From the NCBI GenBank assembly GCA_022829145.1, contig CM040741.1, forward strand, positions 57,498,547 to 57,562,546: a DNA stretch of 64,000 nucleotides, read 5' to 3'. The translations under genes and the position numbers were made by a program. Below, piece after piece: positions 24,581 to 38,630 of the stretch. The DNA comes from Albula goreensis (taxonomy: Eukaryota; Chordata; Actinopteri; Albuliformes; Albulidae). The notes beneath the pieces were generated by a model. It made no database searches and was not told the DNA's origin. It was given only the letters and a program-made list of their open reading frames with translations. How positions within the stretch are numbered: position 1 is the stretch's first letter; the number at the start of each line of letters is the position of its first letter.

Positions 24581-25762
24581 CAATGTCAAAAGAAAGCATT
24601 ATTTGTTATTCTTTTTTTTTTTTTACTTTAAAATAGCATACATTGAATTCTACATATTTAAACAACCTGCTGAAGTCCCAATAGAACTGTAACATTCAAA
24701 ATCGGTCTGCAACTAAACTGTAAAAAACTTTTTTTGGTAGATATTTTGTTTGTTTTGGAACAGGAAGATTAAGACTGCACTATCAGTCTTTCTCATGTTC
24801 CCTGTGTGTGTATTTTCAAGTGAAGCTTGTACACCAGTTCAACACTAATGAATACAGCTTGTGAATCAAGCATTATCTTGATTACATCTTGAGTCCTCAT
24901 GCCAGGAATGTTTCCTGCTGGTTTGGCTCATACTTGGGATAAGCTGGTTTGTTCCTGATTGATGTGCTCCTGGCCCATAAAGTAGCACTAATATCACAGT
25001 GAGCATTTACTGGGCAATTTACGTTTCCCAGTAAAAATATAACATACAACTAGCTAAAAAATGAAAGGATAAAATTAATTTCAAAATCAGCTCATTGAAA
25101 GTTGAAAATCTAAGATTCTTTAGTATGAATACAGCTGAAGAGTTGCCGTGGTCATTCCTCAAATCTCTTCTGAAATAATTATTTGGTATTTGGCAGGTTA
25201 CACACATTTCTGTGCAAGCACTACCACACCTTTGTTTTCACTTTCTGTAGACATCAGAGAGGAACTTAACCCAGCTTTGGATCAAAGACATTGCTTGTCA
25301 CATCTTTTTTTCATGTCTATTTTTTTCCCCCACAAACTAAGGAATTACATTAATGAAAGCACCAATACTTCTGCTTACAAAAAGCCATTGTAAGTCTCAT
25401 TTAACAAAACAACACAAAGAAACACACCATTTTGCATACTGCTAGAAAACCATTTATCCAATATTTCTTTTGAGTGTCTAATCTCATAGGAAAATTTTAT
25501 TATTTTTTCTTTAAAACTTAAAATGAAACATATGTGAACATATTATTTGATACTGGTAATATCCACTTTTGCCAGTGTACATATGCAAAAATACTTTCCC
25601 TTTTGTGTGATGCTTGGATGAGTATTTTCCTGTGACAACTATGTGATTTAGACATTATTATCAGGAATGTCTATCAATAATTACTGATTTCTACTGTTTG
25701 GCTGATTTATTTTAAAATAAACAAAAAGACTATTAATCATGCACATGCTATAATGGATTTAC

Positions 25763-27263
25763 CTTTCTGAACATGGATGATATCTGGATAGTTAGCCAGA
25801 TGCCCCTGGTAAAGAGCCAAAAGGTCTGTAATGGGGTCAAGGTCCTGCCTGGGTTGGTCAGCAAAGTAGTCTCCAATTGCATCATAAGCTTCTCCTGTGT
25901 ATGCAATTGCTTGGTTTAACCCAATAGAGTAAGCCTGCTGGTCAAGCTCAAAAGCTTGGCTGAGGACTCGAAAAGATTGTCCAACTTTCTGGTACTCCTT
26001 TTTGAATCCAGTTATCTGCTTCCTGGCAAATTCATTGATTGTGGCATTGACTTGTAGCACACTGTCATCCATCTTTTTTGTGAAACTTTTGAAAGCATCA
26101 ATTTTGCTCTCAACATCCTGAAGGTCAAGGGGAACTGCAGGGGTGCTGATGGTGAGGAAGAAATTAGCACCCACCATCTCATCCTTCTCTGCCTTTCTTT
26201 TCCCCTGTTTCCAGGCCTTTTCGTCTGTGCTACAGCAAGTTAGGAAATGCTGAAAGACATCACAACGAGCCAAAACTGGGTGGCTAGACATATGATTCAT
26301 CCACCATATCAGGCCTTTCCTTCGCTTAGATATGAAGTCTTCCTCAAACCTTCCTGTGGCTTGTTTCTCTGGTAAGTGGGGAACCGAAATAACGGGAAAC
26401 TTCTCCACTAACCTAGCGTACAGCCAGTCGAAATGTTTGTATCTTCTGTTCACCTGGCTCTGTGTGTGACTAGGCGTCAACTTATAAGACATGTAACTTT
26501 TCATGCCTTTGAACTTCGTTTGTTTGGTGGGGTCATCGATGTAACAGGAGAAGGGGTATGGATTTTCCTGCCACTCTGGACCGTACTGGCCCATTACAAC
26601 GCAAATCTTGTCTCCATCTTTCACAAACCCAGACGCCTCTCCCAAAACAAAAGCCTCCCCACCCGATTTTACAAAGGTCGAAAACCTATTAAGGTTTCTG
26701 CTGACAGTAGCCGAACTCTTCGCTTGTTGCGCGCTCCCACCTCGAGACATTGATGAAGTGGATACCCTGTAAGTAGAAGGTCCATTTCCATCATAGTCCT
26801 GAAAATTTCCTCCAACAACCCCTGGTTCGTCCGCAACAGTTGAACTGTCATCCCAGTCGTCGTCCCAATCGTCATCACTCCCTTGGCTAGTCTGATAACT
26901 GAGCTGCTGTGGAGCTGTACCGGGGAAAGTGGTAAAACTAGAAGTAGGAGCTTTTGTTACATTATCCTGAGCCTGAGTTTTATATTGGTCGTCACAGCCA
27001 ACAGTTGGGACGTTGGCATACCTTGCGCTTTGAAACCCATCACCAGATGTGACGTTGTTGTTATGAGAAGAGACCGTGTCGTTTTTCAATATCTCCACGT
27101 AGGAAGCAGGGAAGAGACCCCGTTCCCCTCTACTGTTCGCCCCCTCCAACCATCCCTCTATGTCCTGCTCGCAGTACAAGGTAACAATTTCGTTTTCCTG
27201 CACTGAAATTTCCCCAGGATTTTCTGAATTAAAGTCATATAAAGCCCTTGCCCTTAGTGCCAT
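25763..27263 (-). CDS. snx18: Sorting nexin 18, first coding exon (SH3, PX, BAR)
   Basis: This exon encodes residues 1-500 and the first base of codon 501. An SH3 domain spans about 1-60 ([21 protein letters not shown]). A variable linker follows with an acidic [10 protein letters not shown] stretch (about 130-139), the type of motif that in the SNX9 family binds clathrin adaptors and dynamin. The PX domain (about 240-345) has RRYKHFDW, with Arg274 the expected phosphoinositide contact, and VPHLPEK. Then comes the BAR domain with its conserved [12 protein letters not shown] lead. SNX18 bends and tubulates endosomal membrane and acts in trafficking and autophagosome formation. The conserved linker and PX segments are closer to SNX18 than to SNX33 or SNX9. 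The ATG at 27261-27263 has A at -3 and G at +4 and matches the family N terminus ([11 protein letters not shown]). At 584 residues the protein is shorter than the human one (about 620-630), mainly in the linker. No break or missing key residue was seen. Confidence 0.97.
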
Positions 27264-27750
27264 AATTCGGAACAAGAGCGCCTTCGCAAATTCAAAGGAA
27301 TTATTAGCTAGCAAGCTAGCTAGCTCCGGGATATTATAACTGTCTAACCACTCGGGCAAACTCGCGCAACTACAGCTTGTTAGCGGATTACTTTGTAGAG
27401 TAGCTTCTCTTCGGTTATTTTGTCCTCGTCTGCGAGTCTCCTGAAGAATGTTACCATTGGGTCTCGAGAAAGCTGTTCCTTAAAGCATCGCACTGAATTT
27501 TGTTTACGCTCTTAAAACCAGGATGCAATTCAGGAGTCGTCCCTTTTAGTCTGAAGTTACAGCTCTTGCAATTCCTTGTTCCAGATGCCGCAGACTCGCT
27601 CTTCTAATATTGCAACAGCGCCTGCCACATGCAATCAGTCTGAAATAATCGAAGGAGGAGCCACACGGGACAATCAGTCAGGCAACACAAATCGACTGTG
27701 GTTTCATGATTTCTCTGCTTAGTATGAAAACAATTCGAGTTATTCGAAGT
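27264..27750 (-). promoter_or_regulatory. snx18 5' UTR and probable promoter
   Basis: The sequence just upstream of the snx18 ATG is richer in CG dinucleotides than the surrounding DNA (27.35-27.68 kb), as expected for a broad vertebrate promoter. No clear TATA box was found. The snx18 frame stays open without any ATG up to TAA at 27480-27482. A TAGC-repeat palindromic run lies at 27303-27332. The transcription start is unknown. Confidence 0.45.
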
Positions 27751-27825
27751 GGGGATATGTAAATCTATACGTTAATTTAACATTGGATTTTCCAAGTTCA
27801 TGTGGAGGGTTGGAAACAATTTCTG

Positions 27826-27849
27826 AAAAAAAAAAAAAAAAAAAAAAAA
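27826..27849. repeat. Poly(A) tract, 24 bp
   Basis: An uninterrupted run of A just upstream of the snx18 promoter region. No adjoining element body was recognised. Confidence 0.9.
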
Positions 27850-30800
27850 TCAACACGCAAATAAGAAATACAATTTTTTCTCCGGGAAAATACTCTCCAC
27901 CAAATTTTAGACTATCCTGTAGCCCGTTTTATTTCGTGAAATCTAAGGCAACAGCATTTTAGTGTAGAGTGTGTTATGATGGAGACAACGGCCTACCAAC
28001 CCATACTTCCCAAAAGACTTAACTTCCCAAAACAAAACAAGTAAACATCTACTCTACAGATTTTCTGTAAATGTCCATTCCATAAGCAATTAATGCACAA
28101 ATGCCCATGAGTGTCCATATAGTTCTTGGAAAGCATATTTGGCTCATACAAATTCTCCATTTAGGCTGCTTTGAGCCAAAGTAATTTTTGCTAATAGATA
28201 AAGACTGCCATCTTGTGGTTATTTTGAACGTGGCGTGACATTTCTACAATTTTAATTTATGCGTGTTGAATTACTGTATTGGAGTGAACAACTTAATCTT
28301 AAACTGTAATCAACTGTAAGGCTGTTATATTGTATTTATATTTCATTTAAACGGTTGAACTATATTGCACAGCCGAGATATTTTAACCGTCAGCTTATCA
28401 TTTTAACACTAGAAATAAGAAGCAAATTTAATCCACCTCATCGATATCACGGGCCATTTCCCAATGTTTCCCGCAAACAAACACTGTAGTGGCAGCGCGA
28501 GCCAAAAACATAGCAGTTACGTTCGTGAAGGAGTATAAAAAACGAATGGAAGAAATTATCAACACGTTAATTTTATCAACTTTTTTTTATTTTACCGGTA
28601 AATCACCCGGTGGAGTAAACATAATAAGGCTGTTGTTAGCTGAAGAATTGCGGAAAAGTAAACTAAGAAGCTAATGTACAGATAGCCTATAGGAAATCAG
28701 GCGTGTAGGGTACGTCTACTCACTGAGTTCAGCTCGAGGTAAGCAGAAAAGCCGAGTTCTTATTAAAACTAAAATTGCTCTCTGTTGGTAGCTAGTATTT
28801 GTTCATTTGGACAATGAAACCAATATTTCTTACAAATTGGAGTGAAATAATAATACATAAAAGTATGTCGGTGAAAAGCAAAACAACTTTGTTTGCCGTT
28901 TTGGTGTGATTGATTTGTTTTGCTGGGGCATTTTCTGCATTTTCCCTTACTCTCTTTACGGACACACTGAAAAAGATAATTTTCGAACTGACATCTGGGC
29001 TGTTCACGTGTTGAAAAGATTTCTTGATGTAAATATAAAGTACATGCACTTGTGGCATAACAGTTTAAGGGGATTGTCAGTGGGGCCAGTGAGTATTTGT
29101 GTGTTGAAACAAGAAGGTATCATTTTCTTAAATTGGAGCTGCAGTGAATCTTCCTGCATTCAAAAGAATACAGCATCAGGTCATTTTTCAACTCATAAAG
29201 AGCATTCTGGTCACTAAGCAACAGTGAGAGGTTTATTTCAAAATAAAAGTTCAACAGAAGCAAATGAATAGGGCAACAGGAAATGTGGAAACTAAATATG
29301 ACGTAATCACCTCATTATTTTGGATGTGATAATTTACTGAATGGCCTTAAAAGATAATACCTGAGAGAATTAAACATTTTCCCTCAAAAATAGGCCTTTT
29401 CTGTAGTCTCAGTATTCCTTTTCTCTATTAATTTCAGTCCTGCCAATCACTTGTAGGGTTTGTAAAATATGTTTTTTAATAGCGTACAAATGTTGGCTTG
29501 GATATCCTGAACACAATGAGATTCAATCATTGGATTGAATGTTTAAATACAATAAACCATACTTACATGAATAACATGACATGAAAACAAAACAGCAGAA
29601 ACATCAGCAGGGAAACATCCTTTTGGCAACTATATGGTCTTTATAAAATGATGTTTTGTAGCCTCTAACACATATGGTCTTTATAGAGTCTAATGAATTA
29701 TGATAAACCAATTTTAAGCCATATCTTTCCATTTGTCCAAACATCAGTCCATTCTGTAGCAAAAGACTAAAAGCAGGTTGCCGTTCCTAATTACATGATG
29801 TCAAACTCAGATCACCATTTGATAGCTATCTAAAATTTACTAAGATATCAGTAATAAATATGCTCTCCTGAAAAAGCATTGGCCTAGTGTGCTACTTCAT
29901 TATGGAGCCTGACTTGAGAGGTACAGAATGTAAGCCAACAAACAATGGTTAAACAGTTGAAAGGCATTTATTTTGGAGTAAAATTACATAATTACATATT
30001 CAAAACATACTTGCATGCCTTTGTTTATATGTACTGAATTTTGTATATTGTACGGGTTATGTGAGAGATAAACAATGACTGGGAGTGTTGTTCTATGAAA
30101 AGAAGCCACAACTGGGTGGTGGGGTGCAGCCCTAAGGTAATGCAAAGGGATACATAGATTCATAAATACAGGTAATACATAATATGGAAAAGTTAAATAC
30201 AAAATACATCCATGGAAAAGTTCTCATTGCGATATGATGTTTTAAAATTTATGAAAAACATACTCAGGCTGTTTTGTCCATTTTGTAGACTAAAACCAAA
30301 GATGTTCCTTAAATGACCAACAGGGGTCAGTAGTCATAGCCCGCAAATTCAACATTTCGTTGAATTTTCACCTTCCTTCTTGATGAACCTCAGCATGTGA
30401 TGTACAGGTTATGGTCATTTTTGCAGCACACTTATATATGTCTCCTGTTACTAAAAGTACATTCCTCTACTATTATTTTAGCTGTTATGTTTATCTATCT
30501 ATTTCTTTTTTCTTTTATTATTTCCTGATTATTTGAGTTATATTGACTGAATAGTGGCGATTATAATTATTGTTGAAATATTTGTATTGACTTTCAGACA
30601 TTTAAAAATGCATTTTATAGAATAATGTATTGGTTGGTTGGTACGAAGGTATTCTGTGCTGTAATTAGTCATTTTCAGACCCCTTTTCTGATCTTTACAT
30701 GTTAACATTCGTTTTAATTTTAAACACAATGTTACAACATTTAATTAAGATTTTTTTTGGTATATAATAAAGAAATCCAATACTATTCCAGTTTATTTGA

Positions 30801-31138
30801 CCACTGACCTATAGCAAAACTATCAGCAAAAAATTTGACTTCCAGGTCTGGTATCACAGAGAGCAGGGTTTAGCTATGATATTGCTAATGTTTTAAGAAT
30901 TATTAACTCGGAAGTCAGCATTATGTTTCTCATTCCTTCAACAATAAAGGTATGCAATCATGAAACTCTTAAATGGTAAATACTTTTAAATGTAAAAAGA
31001 TAAGCCATTATTATTTGAAGCACTTTAAAATAAAAAAGCCAACAGTTATTTCATAGACCTTGATAATGTGTTAGCCAACCCACTCTGCCAGTAATACGTT
31101 TTTGTACATTCTGTTTTAGAATTTAAATGATATATATA

Positions 31139-31140
<2 letters not shown>

Positions 31141-31216
<76 letters not shown>
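31141..31216. repeat. (TA)n microsatellite, 38 units
   Basis: An uninterrupted TA run of 76 bp, with a shorter TATATATA just before it (31129-31138). It can form cruciform or hairpin structures and is likely to vary in length. Confidence 0.97.
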
Positions 31217-31220
<4 letters not shown>

Positions 31221-34200
31221 AATCTAAAATCATTCAAATGCAAGGGCAAGAGAAACAGGAGCTCAATCAAGCTTGATTCTGTAATATTGCAAATAAGTAT
31301 GTTGAGACAAATTTCCAGCATTCAGAATGTCTCATTTATGTATTGTCACATTAAATATTTAATGAGTGTACCCTGTCTGGGGGCTCTGATTTTCCAGGCT
31401 GTCAGCATCATTCTCTGCATTATGTTGAAGATCTGAGGTGATAGGCCTGGTCACATTTGGCTTAGAGCCAGGCTCAACTCTAGCACTTGCAAGGCTACAA
31501 TAAAGATGGCATCAAGAGGTCACTTTGGATGATTGATGCATTAATGGACTTTTCATTTATTAATTTCATTGTCTGTATTTATTTCCCAGAGTTCTCTGCA
31601 GTCTGTTGCTGGAAGAGGAGAGACAAGTGGTTCAAATCAACACAGCACAGTTACTTCAAGAGCTATGACAAGTGATCATTATTAAAAGTGTCAAAGGTGA
31701 GCTTTCCTCTTGAATGCCGGCAAATAGTGAACCAGATTACAAGAAATAGATTTGTATATTTGTATTAATTTTTGTGTACACTGTGTATAGTAAAGGCCTA
31801 TGTATAAAGGTAAAGGCCATTAACATTAACATATCCTGTTAATATGAAGTGAAACTGGGCTACTGGTGATACACTGCAATTTAACCAGTGTCAATCATCA
31901 CATCTCACTCTTCTTTAGATCATCAAGTCAAATACCATGACCTTATATTGAGTAAACATACTTCTGCTCTCTGCAGTTAGAGCTACTCAGGTTCAGATAT
32001 TTTTGTTTTTATAGTTAATCAAATTATTTTACCTTGGTGATCATCAAAGTACAAAGTAAAAATATAAATAAAATAAAAAATAAATTAACTGTGATGTTGC
32101 GGGTATTTAATAAAGAGAAAGCGTTAAAGAAGCAGGGGCCAGGAAATAGTACTACAAGCAATAAGAAACTACAATGTCCAGAAAGCACTGCTGCTTCCCG
32201 TTTGAACATGTTGAAGTGTATCTATCTTAACCTAAATGTTTAAAACTGTAAGTCTTCAAAACCTTGTTTTGTTAGATAGCAGCATTAAACATATTTTCTA
32301 TTTGATAGTAACCATCAAATATTCCACTTCGGCGAAGCGCAGACACGAAAATATATGAAATTTTCATAATTGTCTTGACCTGCCCTCATCACATGACAAT
32401 TGTTTCATTCATAGTGGCTTCACAGCTGATAGTGGTACGTAGAGTACCACGTGTTTGATCAGATGACTGCGCGACGCAAAAGAAAAGAGGGTTTTCATAG
32501 TTCCTGTAAGATTGTAGCTATTTTGTTCAGCCAAACACGGATTTTTCGTGATCAAAGTAAGGGGTAGGTTAAAAGGACCCACGCTAAAATTGCAAGAAGC
32601 TTACGACTGGCAGGGGGTAGAGTACAGTTACATAATCAAGCTTTTAGACATATCTATACCAGAAGCACAAGGAATTATTATATTGATTTATTTTTGTCCA
32701 CTGGGAAGGCGGGGAATACAAAGCACCGTGCCATCTATTCAGCATTTTGAATGCATCCATTATTCACAAACTATTCAAGAAAGAATCAACTTTGCCTGTA
32801 CGACTTCACCTTTTGGAAGAGCTCGACTGTCTACAAACGCAGTACATGGATTATCTGGTATGGAACTTTCTTTAACTTGCACCTGATATCGGCTCGCTAA
32901 CTCGCTAGGTTGTTATTGGCTCTTTAGTGTTATGGGACAGTTACAGAATCGAAGAACAAATTGACTAAGAATGAATTTTTGCTAGATACATGTATATGTG
33001 CTTCACCGTCTTTTTAGTATAAATGAGATTAAGCAAGTTTCATAGCTGAATTAAATGAAGTACAGCCCGCTATTTAAGTGGTTTCCATTGAACTAGCTGT
33101 GGCTAGGTTTGCATTAGCGCTATGCATTTATTTTACCATGGGACCTGGAACGAGATGCCTACCTGTAACCCACTGAACGACCCGTGCCTTACGTTTGGAG
33201 CAACCTCGCCTCATGCTTGGATGGTTTTGAATTGTAACCTCAGGCAACAGTGTGGTCTGCTTCCGAGTTAAAGGGATTTTAATGTGAACTTCACTAGCAG
33301 GAGAGCTCGTTTGATCTGATCTCGATAGCTGAAATGATGCAATCAAGTGTCTCATGTTAAAGATTGACACACATAATCTTCCGTTTCCTACTGGTTACCT
33401 AACGACTTCTTCCATTTTGACCCACTCAGATTTTTATGAAGGCTGGGAAAATTATCACTCAGATTTCACCTATTCTCTTGAACAGATTCTGCAATTATAG
33501 TTAATAATTCAGTGTCATTTTTATGTAACATATGTCCTTTATAGCCTTTTATTTTTGCCCTATTGTGTTGTTCTGGTTATAAGTCTGTAAAGTGTTTCAG
33601 AGCACTAGGCATACCACTTCGTTGTCTTTCAATGTTGGCTACTGACAAATGGTAAATGTGTAGCAATTACATAAATGTCCATGTCCCTCTAAATCCAGGC
33701 GTTCTAACAGGTCGTTGGAGGCCAATAACTGTTGCCAGCAGGTCTTTGCCTGTATATTTTTCTTTTCCATTTCCTTTTTAAATAAACAAACATTTGACTA
33801 ATCTCAGGGAGTATGTGTTGTTTGAAGTCGGGGGCTTTTTTTTCTTCAATTTTTATTTTCTATGAAGGCATTTTTCCTGGAAAGCAGTTTTTGACATTGT
33901 ATTGTGGTTTAGGCAGAGATGGTTAAATGCGAATATAGTCTGGGGATTTGAACTGAATATTATATAATTGAAAATTATACAACTACATTTTTTGAAAACC
34001 AGTTAACCTAAGCTTCCCTTCCAAAGGTCTGTTTGAAAGGAAGTTTTGTTGGTGCTTTAATCATCTGAAGGCCCTAGGCATCAAAGGAAAATGTGGTTCC
34101 ACTTCTTCTATAAATAAAGTTCCTGTTGTTTGAGACACTCCAAAAGAAAGACTCACATTTTTTCACACATTCTCACAGTAGGGAAGTAGGACACTGGTCA

Positions 34201-37200
34201 AACTTAGCTGTGCTGAGGAGAAACCATGTTTCGCTGTGAGCCAATTACCATTTTGAGACAAACGGTCTGATGGATATTTGCATAGTTGTTTACCCTTTCT
34301 ACTCAAGGGTAGATTGTAATTAAGTTGTAAGCATTAAGCCTGTACAAAAAGAGTGACAAGCAGTAGAAGTTTCATGCTAATCTCTGTCAGTCTCCTCTCA
34401 TGTATTTTAATTAAAGAGATTGAAGATCTTTGTAGCTTACACAGATTATGTACATTGGATAACCAATGCAATTAACGGCACCTGCTGGAGACCTGAAGAG
34501 CTAAAAGATTCCAGTCAGCAGCATCTCACCCTTCCCATTGCAGTGAAAGGTGCCAAGCATTGGTTCTGTAAATCAGAGAAGCTGCAGGTAATGAGACCTG
34601 TCTAGTGTGTCAGATGTGTCTTATCTCTGAAGCTTTTAATGCACTGACTGGAAAATATGTTGCTAGGTCAAAATGAACTGTTTGGTTAGTGATGCCCATA
34701 TATCCAGACCGAATCTGTCATTGAACAGTGTTCCTCCCTGTCCCCTGCAACGCTGAAGTGTGTGGACGTGGCATGCAGTGTTATAACTATACATCTCCAT
34801 CCACTATGTTGTTTGTTTCACAAGCAATGTGTCATGTACAGATTATTTATTATTTATTTCCTAAATAGTCGAATGATACAGACCCTCTCAACAATACTGG
34901 GTGGCATGGTCATATCTGAATATGTTTTCTGGTAATTCAGTTTGATCCAGTTACATTTATCATCACATATAAATAAATGTAAGCCTGTTCAAAATATGTT
35001 GAACAGTCTGCAAGCTGACTAGCAGCACATCATGCTGGTAAGTCGAATAAAAATATGGGTTTAATGAAGCCAGATTAGTCGAAGTTCCAGTATTGCAACC
35101 CTTCTTTTATTTAATCTCAAGCATTAAATGTAATTTTATGGTCATTTTGTATGACAGTATATGCAATGCCTTACAAGCTAACAGACACATTGACTTACAG
35201 TTTGATACTACTATAAAGGAAAAAAATCACACAAGTGTCATTTTTTCACATTTCACAATTGAATTATACCAGCTGTTAGTTTTTGAAGTAAAAAAGAAGT
35301 GTATTAATGTTAGGTGGTTAGGTTTAAATTAAAATATCTTTTAAAAATATGTAACTGTAAAAATGCAAAACTAAAGTCTCCCAACTAAAAACAAAATAGT
35401 AAATAGAAAATGGGTGGGGAAAATTATTCTCAAATGCATGCTGATATTGATCTAAACTTGCATACATTCTTCAGCTTCAAAAGCAGGCTGTAGTGCCATT
35501 TCAGTCTTTGTGGAGCTGTAGTGTTTAATGTGGTTGTTTCACTGCACAGCAGTGTATTTGTCCTGGCAAGAGGAGCACTTATTTCCCTTACAGTAAAGTA
35601 AAACAAATGAGGCGTTTGCTTGAATTGAATTAAAAAAACAACAACCACAAAACAACCATACCAGTTCTCAGTCTGAAACTGGATTACTATTTCACTGCTT
35701 TAAATGAGGGCTGCAAATATCATCATTGACATGACGAGGGGAACCAAGAGCATAGATACAAAGACCATGTTATCTGGAGTAAAGGGACAATAAAAGAAGA
35801 CTGAATACTAAACCCTGAAGGAAATGGGGTTTTGAAACAAAAGTATTTGAGTGACTTGGCAAAATTGGTTTAAGATAGGGGGTGAAGCAGTATAGGATAG
35901 GGTACCCTGATGATTATCTGCATCAGAAGCTTCTAAGAGGCCTGAAAGTTTAGAGGAGAGAAGCTACTTTTGTAGTCGTGTCACAGTACAGTTATGCATG
36001 CTTGCAAACCACACTTATTTTTCCCTCCTCTAAGGTTTCAGGGTTTTCACTGAGGATGATGTGGGTTTACATGCTATGTTGGGTGATGGAAATAATTTCC
36101 CCAATCTATGTTCCAGTATATAATCTTCATTTTTGCCATGCGTACCAGTACATTAATTTGTGTCTAATGAAAATTGAAATCCTCCCCCAGCTATGATGTA
36201 ATAAGTAAGTTATAGTTTCATCTCTTAAATAGATTAAAAAAAACATGGAAATTCTTTCCCTGATCAGGTTTCAAGATGATTTGCATCAAGCAGAATGTCT
36301 GACAGTTAGCACAGAATGCTTCATCTGACTTAAGCATCCCGGGGAAAAGCTAGCTGCTCTCAAATTGCTGATGAATCATCTTGGTTGGGGTGCATGGCTG
36401 CATACACAAGCAACTTATAAGCATCAAGTGAAAGCCATAGATGCAAATGAAATCATATTAAAACCATCTGTCAAAGACACCATCTATTTTATAGACTGCT
36501 CTGCAATTATTATAATGGTGCAGTGGGTATGATATTCTCAATAAAATATTGCTAATTTCTTATGGCTGTTCATCACCATTAATGATAAGCTTAGTATTGA
36601 GCAAATCTTGCTTTTCTCCTGTAAGTTTGCATTATAGTTCTACGTAACTTAGAGACATGGGCATCTCTTCTTAAAATGTTGGATATATTTCAGTGTACGA
36701 TAAGGCTATGAGGGACACTAAGAAGTAACTTGGCCTTCACTGTCAGCCAAACGAATTGAATTCTGATGCCAAAGTGGCATAATATCTATATTGATGAAGT
36801 ACTCAACTTCATCTAAAATTCTGAAATTTTGAATTCTGAAATATTTACTAGAGCTGAAATTCATTTTCTGTGGATTGTCTGAGTGTTGTGTGGTGTTAGT
36901 GGCCAGGTCCTTGTTGTGAAGCTGTGACTGTACATACTGAATACTTTATTTTTGTTAATGTGGTCTTCACACACTCATTAACTCATACATTTCTCAGAAT
37001 GTAAGCTCACTATTAGTAGTATTTTGACTAAATTCCCAGTCTCCCCAACTTTCCATCAGTCTAATAAACAGATGAGACAGCCTGCGGCAGTTTCCTTGCC
37101 AGTGTAATATTTTCTCCATTTAGCCATGATATTGATCTTTTTTCTGCTTAGCTGTGTAGCAGTCTAACTGTGGTTAATACCAGCTTAAAGCATTGACTCT

Positions 37201-38570
37201 TATGCAAACCTATTTAGATGGCACATCAATTTAAATTACTCTCAGTTAAACAGTGAGATTGCTAATGGTCTAGTTGGAAAGGTTAGCTAACTTGTCTCTG
37301 TTATGAGTTATTTAACCTTACAATTATAGGCTAAACCCATCTAGGTCACATTGATATATCTAGGTCCAATAAGTCATAGCCATTTAATGTACATTTAGTT
37401 GATAGTATTTACCTTTGCAAAAGTACAGGTAGAACTATTAGACTATCAAGCACCTATGACACAGCTAATGCTGATTTGCTTTTTAGAAATTTTCAGTCTG
37501 CTAGTTAGTTAGCTGTATTGAACTTTTTTTGCATTTGTGCTGTGTTGTTTGACCAACCACCAACTCTGATAAACATTAGAAATTGTATTTAACTTTACAA
37601 GTTTTTGTATGCAATGATTTCACTTACTGGTTTCACTAATTTTTGGATTATAAATGTGTTTTAATTAACCAACATTTGGCAAGCTACATATCTTTGAGAC
37701 TGATTATCCAACAGTAAAAACATTTCATACTCAGATTGTCATTTTGTTTGGACTGTTGTAAAACTGTATTGTCATGGGTCCTTTGTGTCAAGCAGAGCTC
37801 CATGAAATGCAGTGCATACATTCAGTTTGTGTTCCAATCTGATGCCAGCAGAAATTTGTATGAGAAAATGTTTGGTTTTCTGTTTGGCTACTTTCAGAGT
37901 CTGTCTGTCAGAGCATTTTTACAGAACAGGAAAATGAAAATATAAATTGTTTAGATTGAATTGTTGTTCTTTATGGGTGTATGTGGCAAGTGAAAAATGC
38001 TGTGGTTTTGACTTTTTATTGCTGCCAGTTACTGTGTCAACCAAATATGAATGTAACCGCTTTCACTTTTGACCACTGGTGTGGTCATTGCCATTGTGTG
38101 TGTATGTGTTATGCTCTTATGACATCACTCCTTGGAGCAAATCTTCAGATGCTGTCTGGTTTGCCTTTGCCATTGTTGACAAAGAACCTGCTTGGTTTCC
38201 CACAACACTACACTGAGTGTAGGGTTTATCTCCACCTAAGCCTTAAATTGTTCAGTTAAATCAATCATTTGCTTGATGGGGTCAGGGCAACCATTTTCAT
38301 TGCTCTTAAAACACTGGATCTATAAAAAGACCTATAAAATCTACTGGGCTGCATTCTTCTTTATAGTTCTGCAGAAGGGCGTTTTTACTCTCTGCTAGTC
38401 TGGTTGATTTCCTTTCAGCGGTGAGCACAGAGCATATATTTAGAGTGTTCTATAGTCATTCAATGAGTTAAGAATATTCATATGTTTCAGTGGATAGCTG
38501 GATAATTAATGTCTGCAGTATATCTGCCTTACACAGATAAGACCTATGTAAGTACATATATACTAGCCCA

Positions 38571-38630
38571 TATGTTTTTTTTTATTTTATATATTATTAT
38601 TTTTTATTATTTTATTATTTTTTTTTTTAC
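38571..38630. repeat. T-rich low-complexity tract
   Basis: T runs broken by ATTATT units over about 60 bp. It has no gene content. Confidence 0.85.

Larger units (their letters stand above)
19125..25762 (-). other. snx18 intron (6.6 kb)
   Basis: The single coding-region intron of snx18, with the donor read as AAAG/GTAAAT at 25762-25761 and the acceptor at 19126-19125 on the minus strand. It has no exon-like open frame. It contains the repeat relic at 20230-20408, a poly(C) run next to a poly(A) run (22735-22808), an AAT/AAC microsatellite (24513-24580), a T-run at about 24612-24624, and a more complex stretch at 23.69-23.96 kb that might be regulatory. Confidence 0.9.

Noticed and set aside
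25763-27263. Assignment of the sorting nexin as SNX33 because it sits beside a CSPG4-like gene
   Set aside because: The SH3, linker and PX sequences fit SNX18 better than SNX33. The neighbourhood is better explained by ancient duplication of the pair.
32548-32886. 112-codon open frame on the plus strand
   Set aside because: It starts at GTG, has no similarity recognised, and the codon use looks random.
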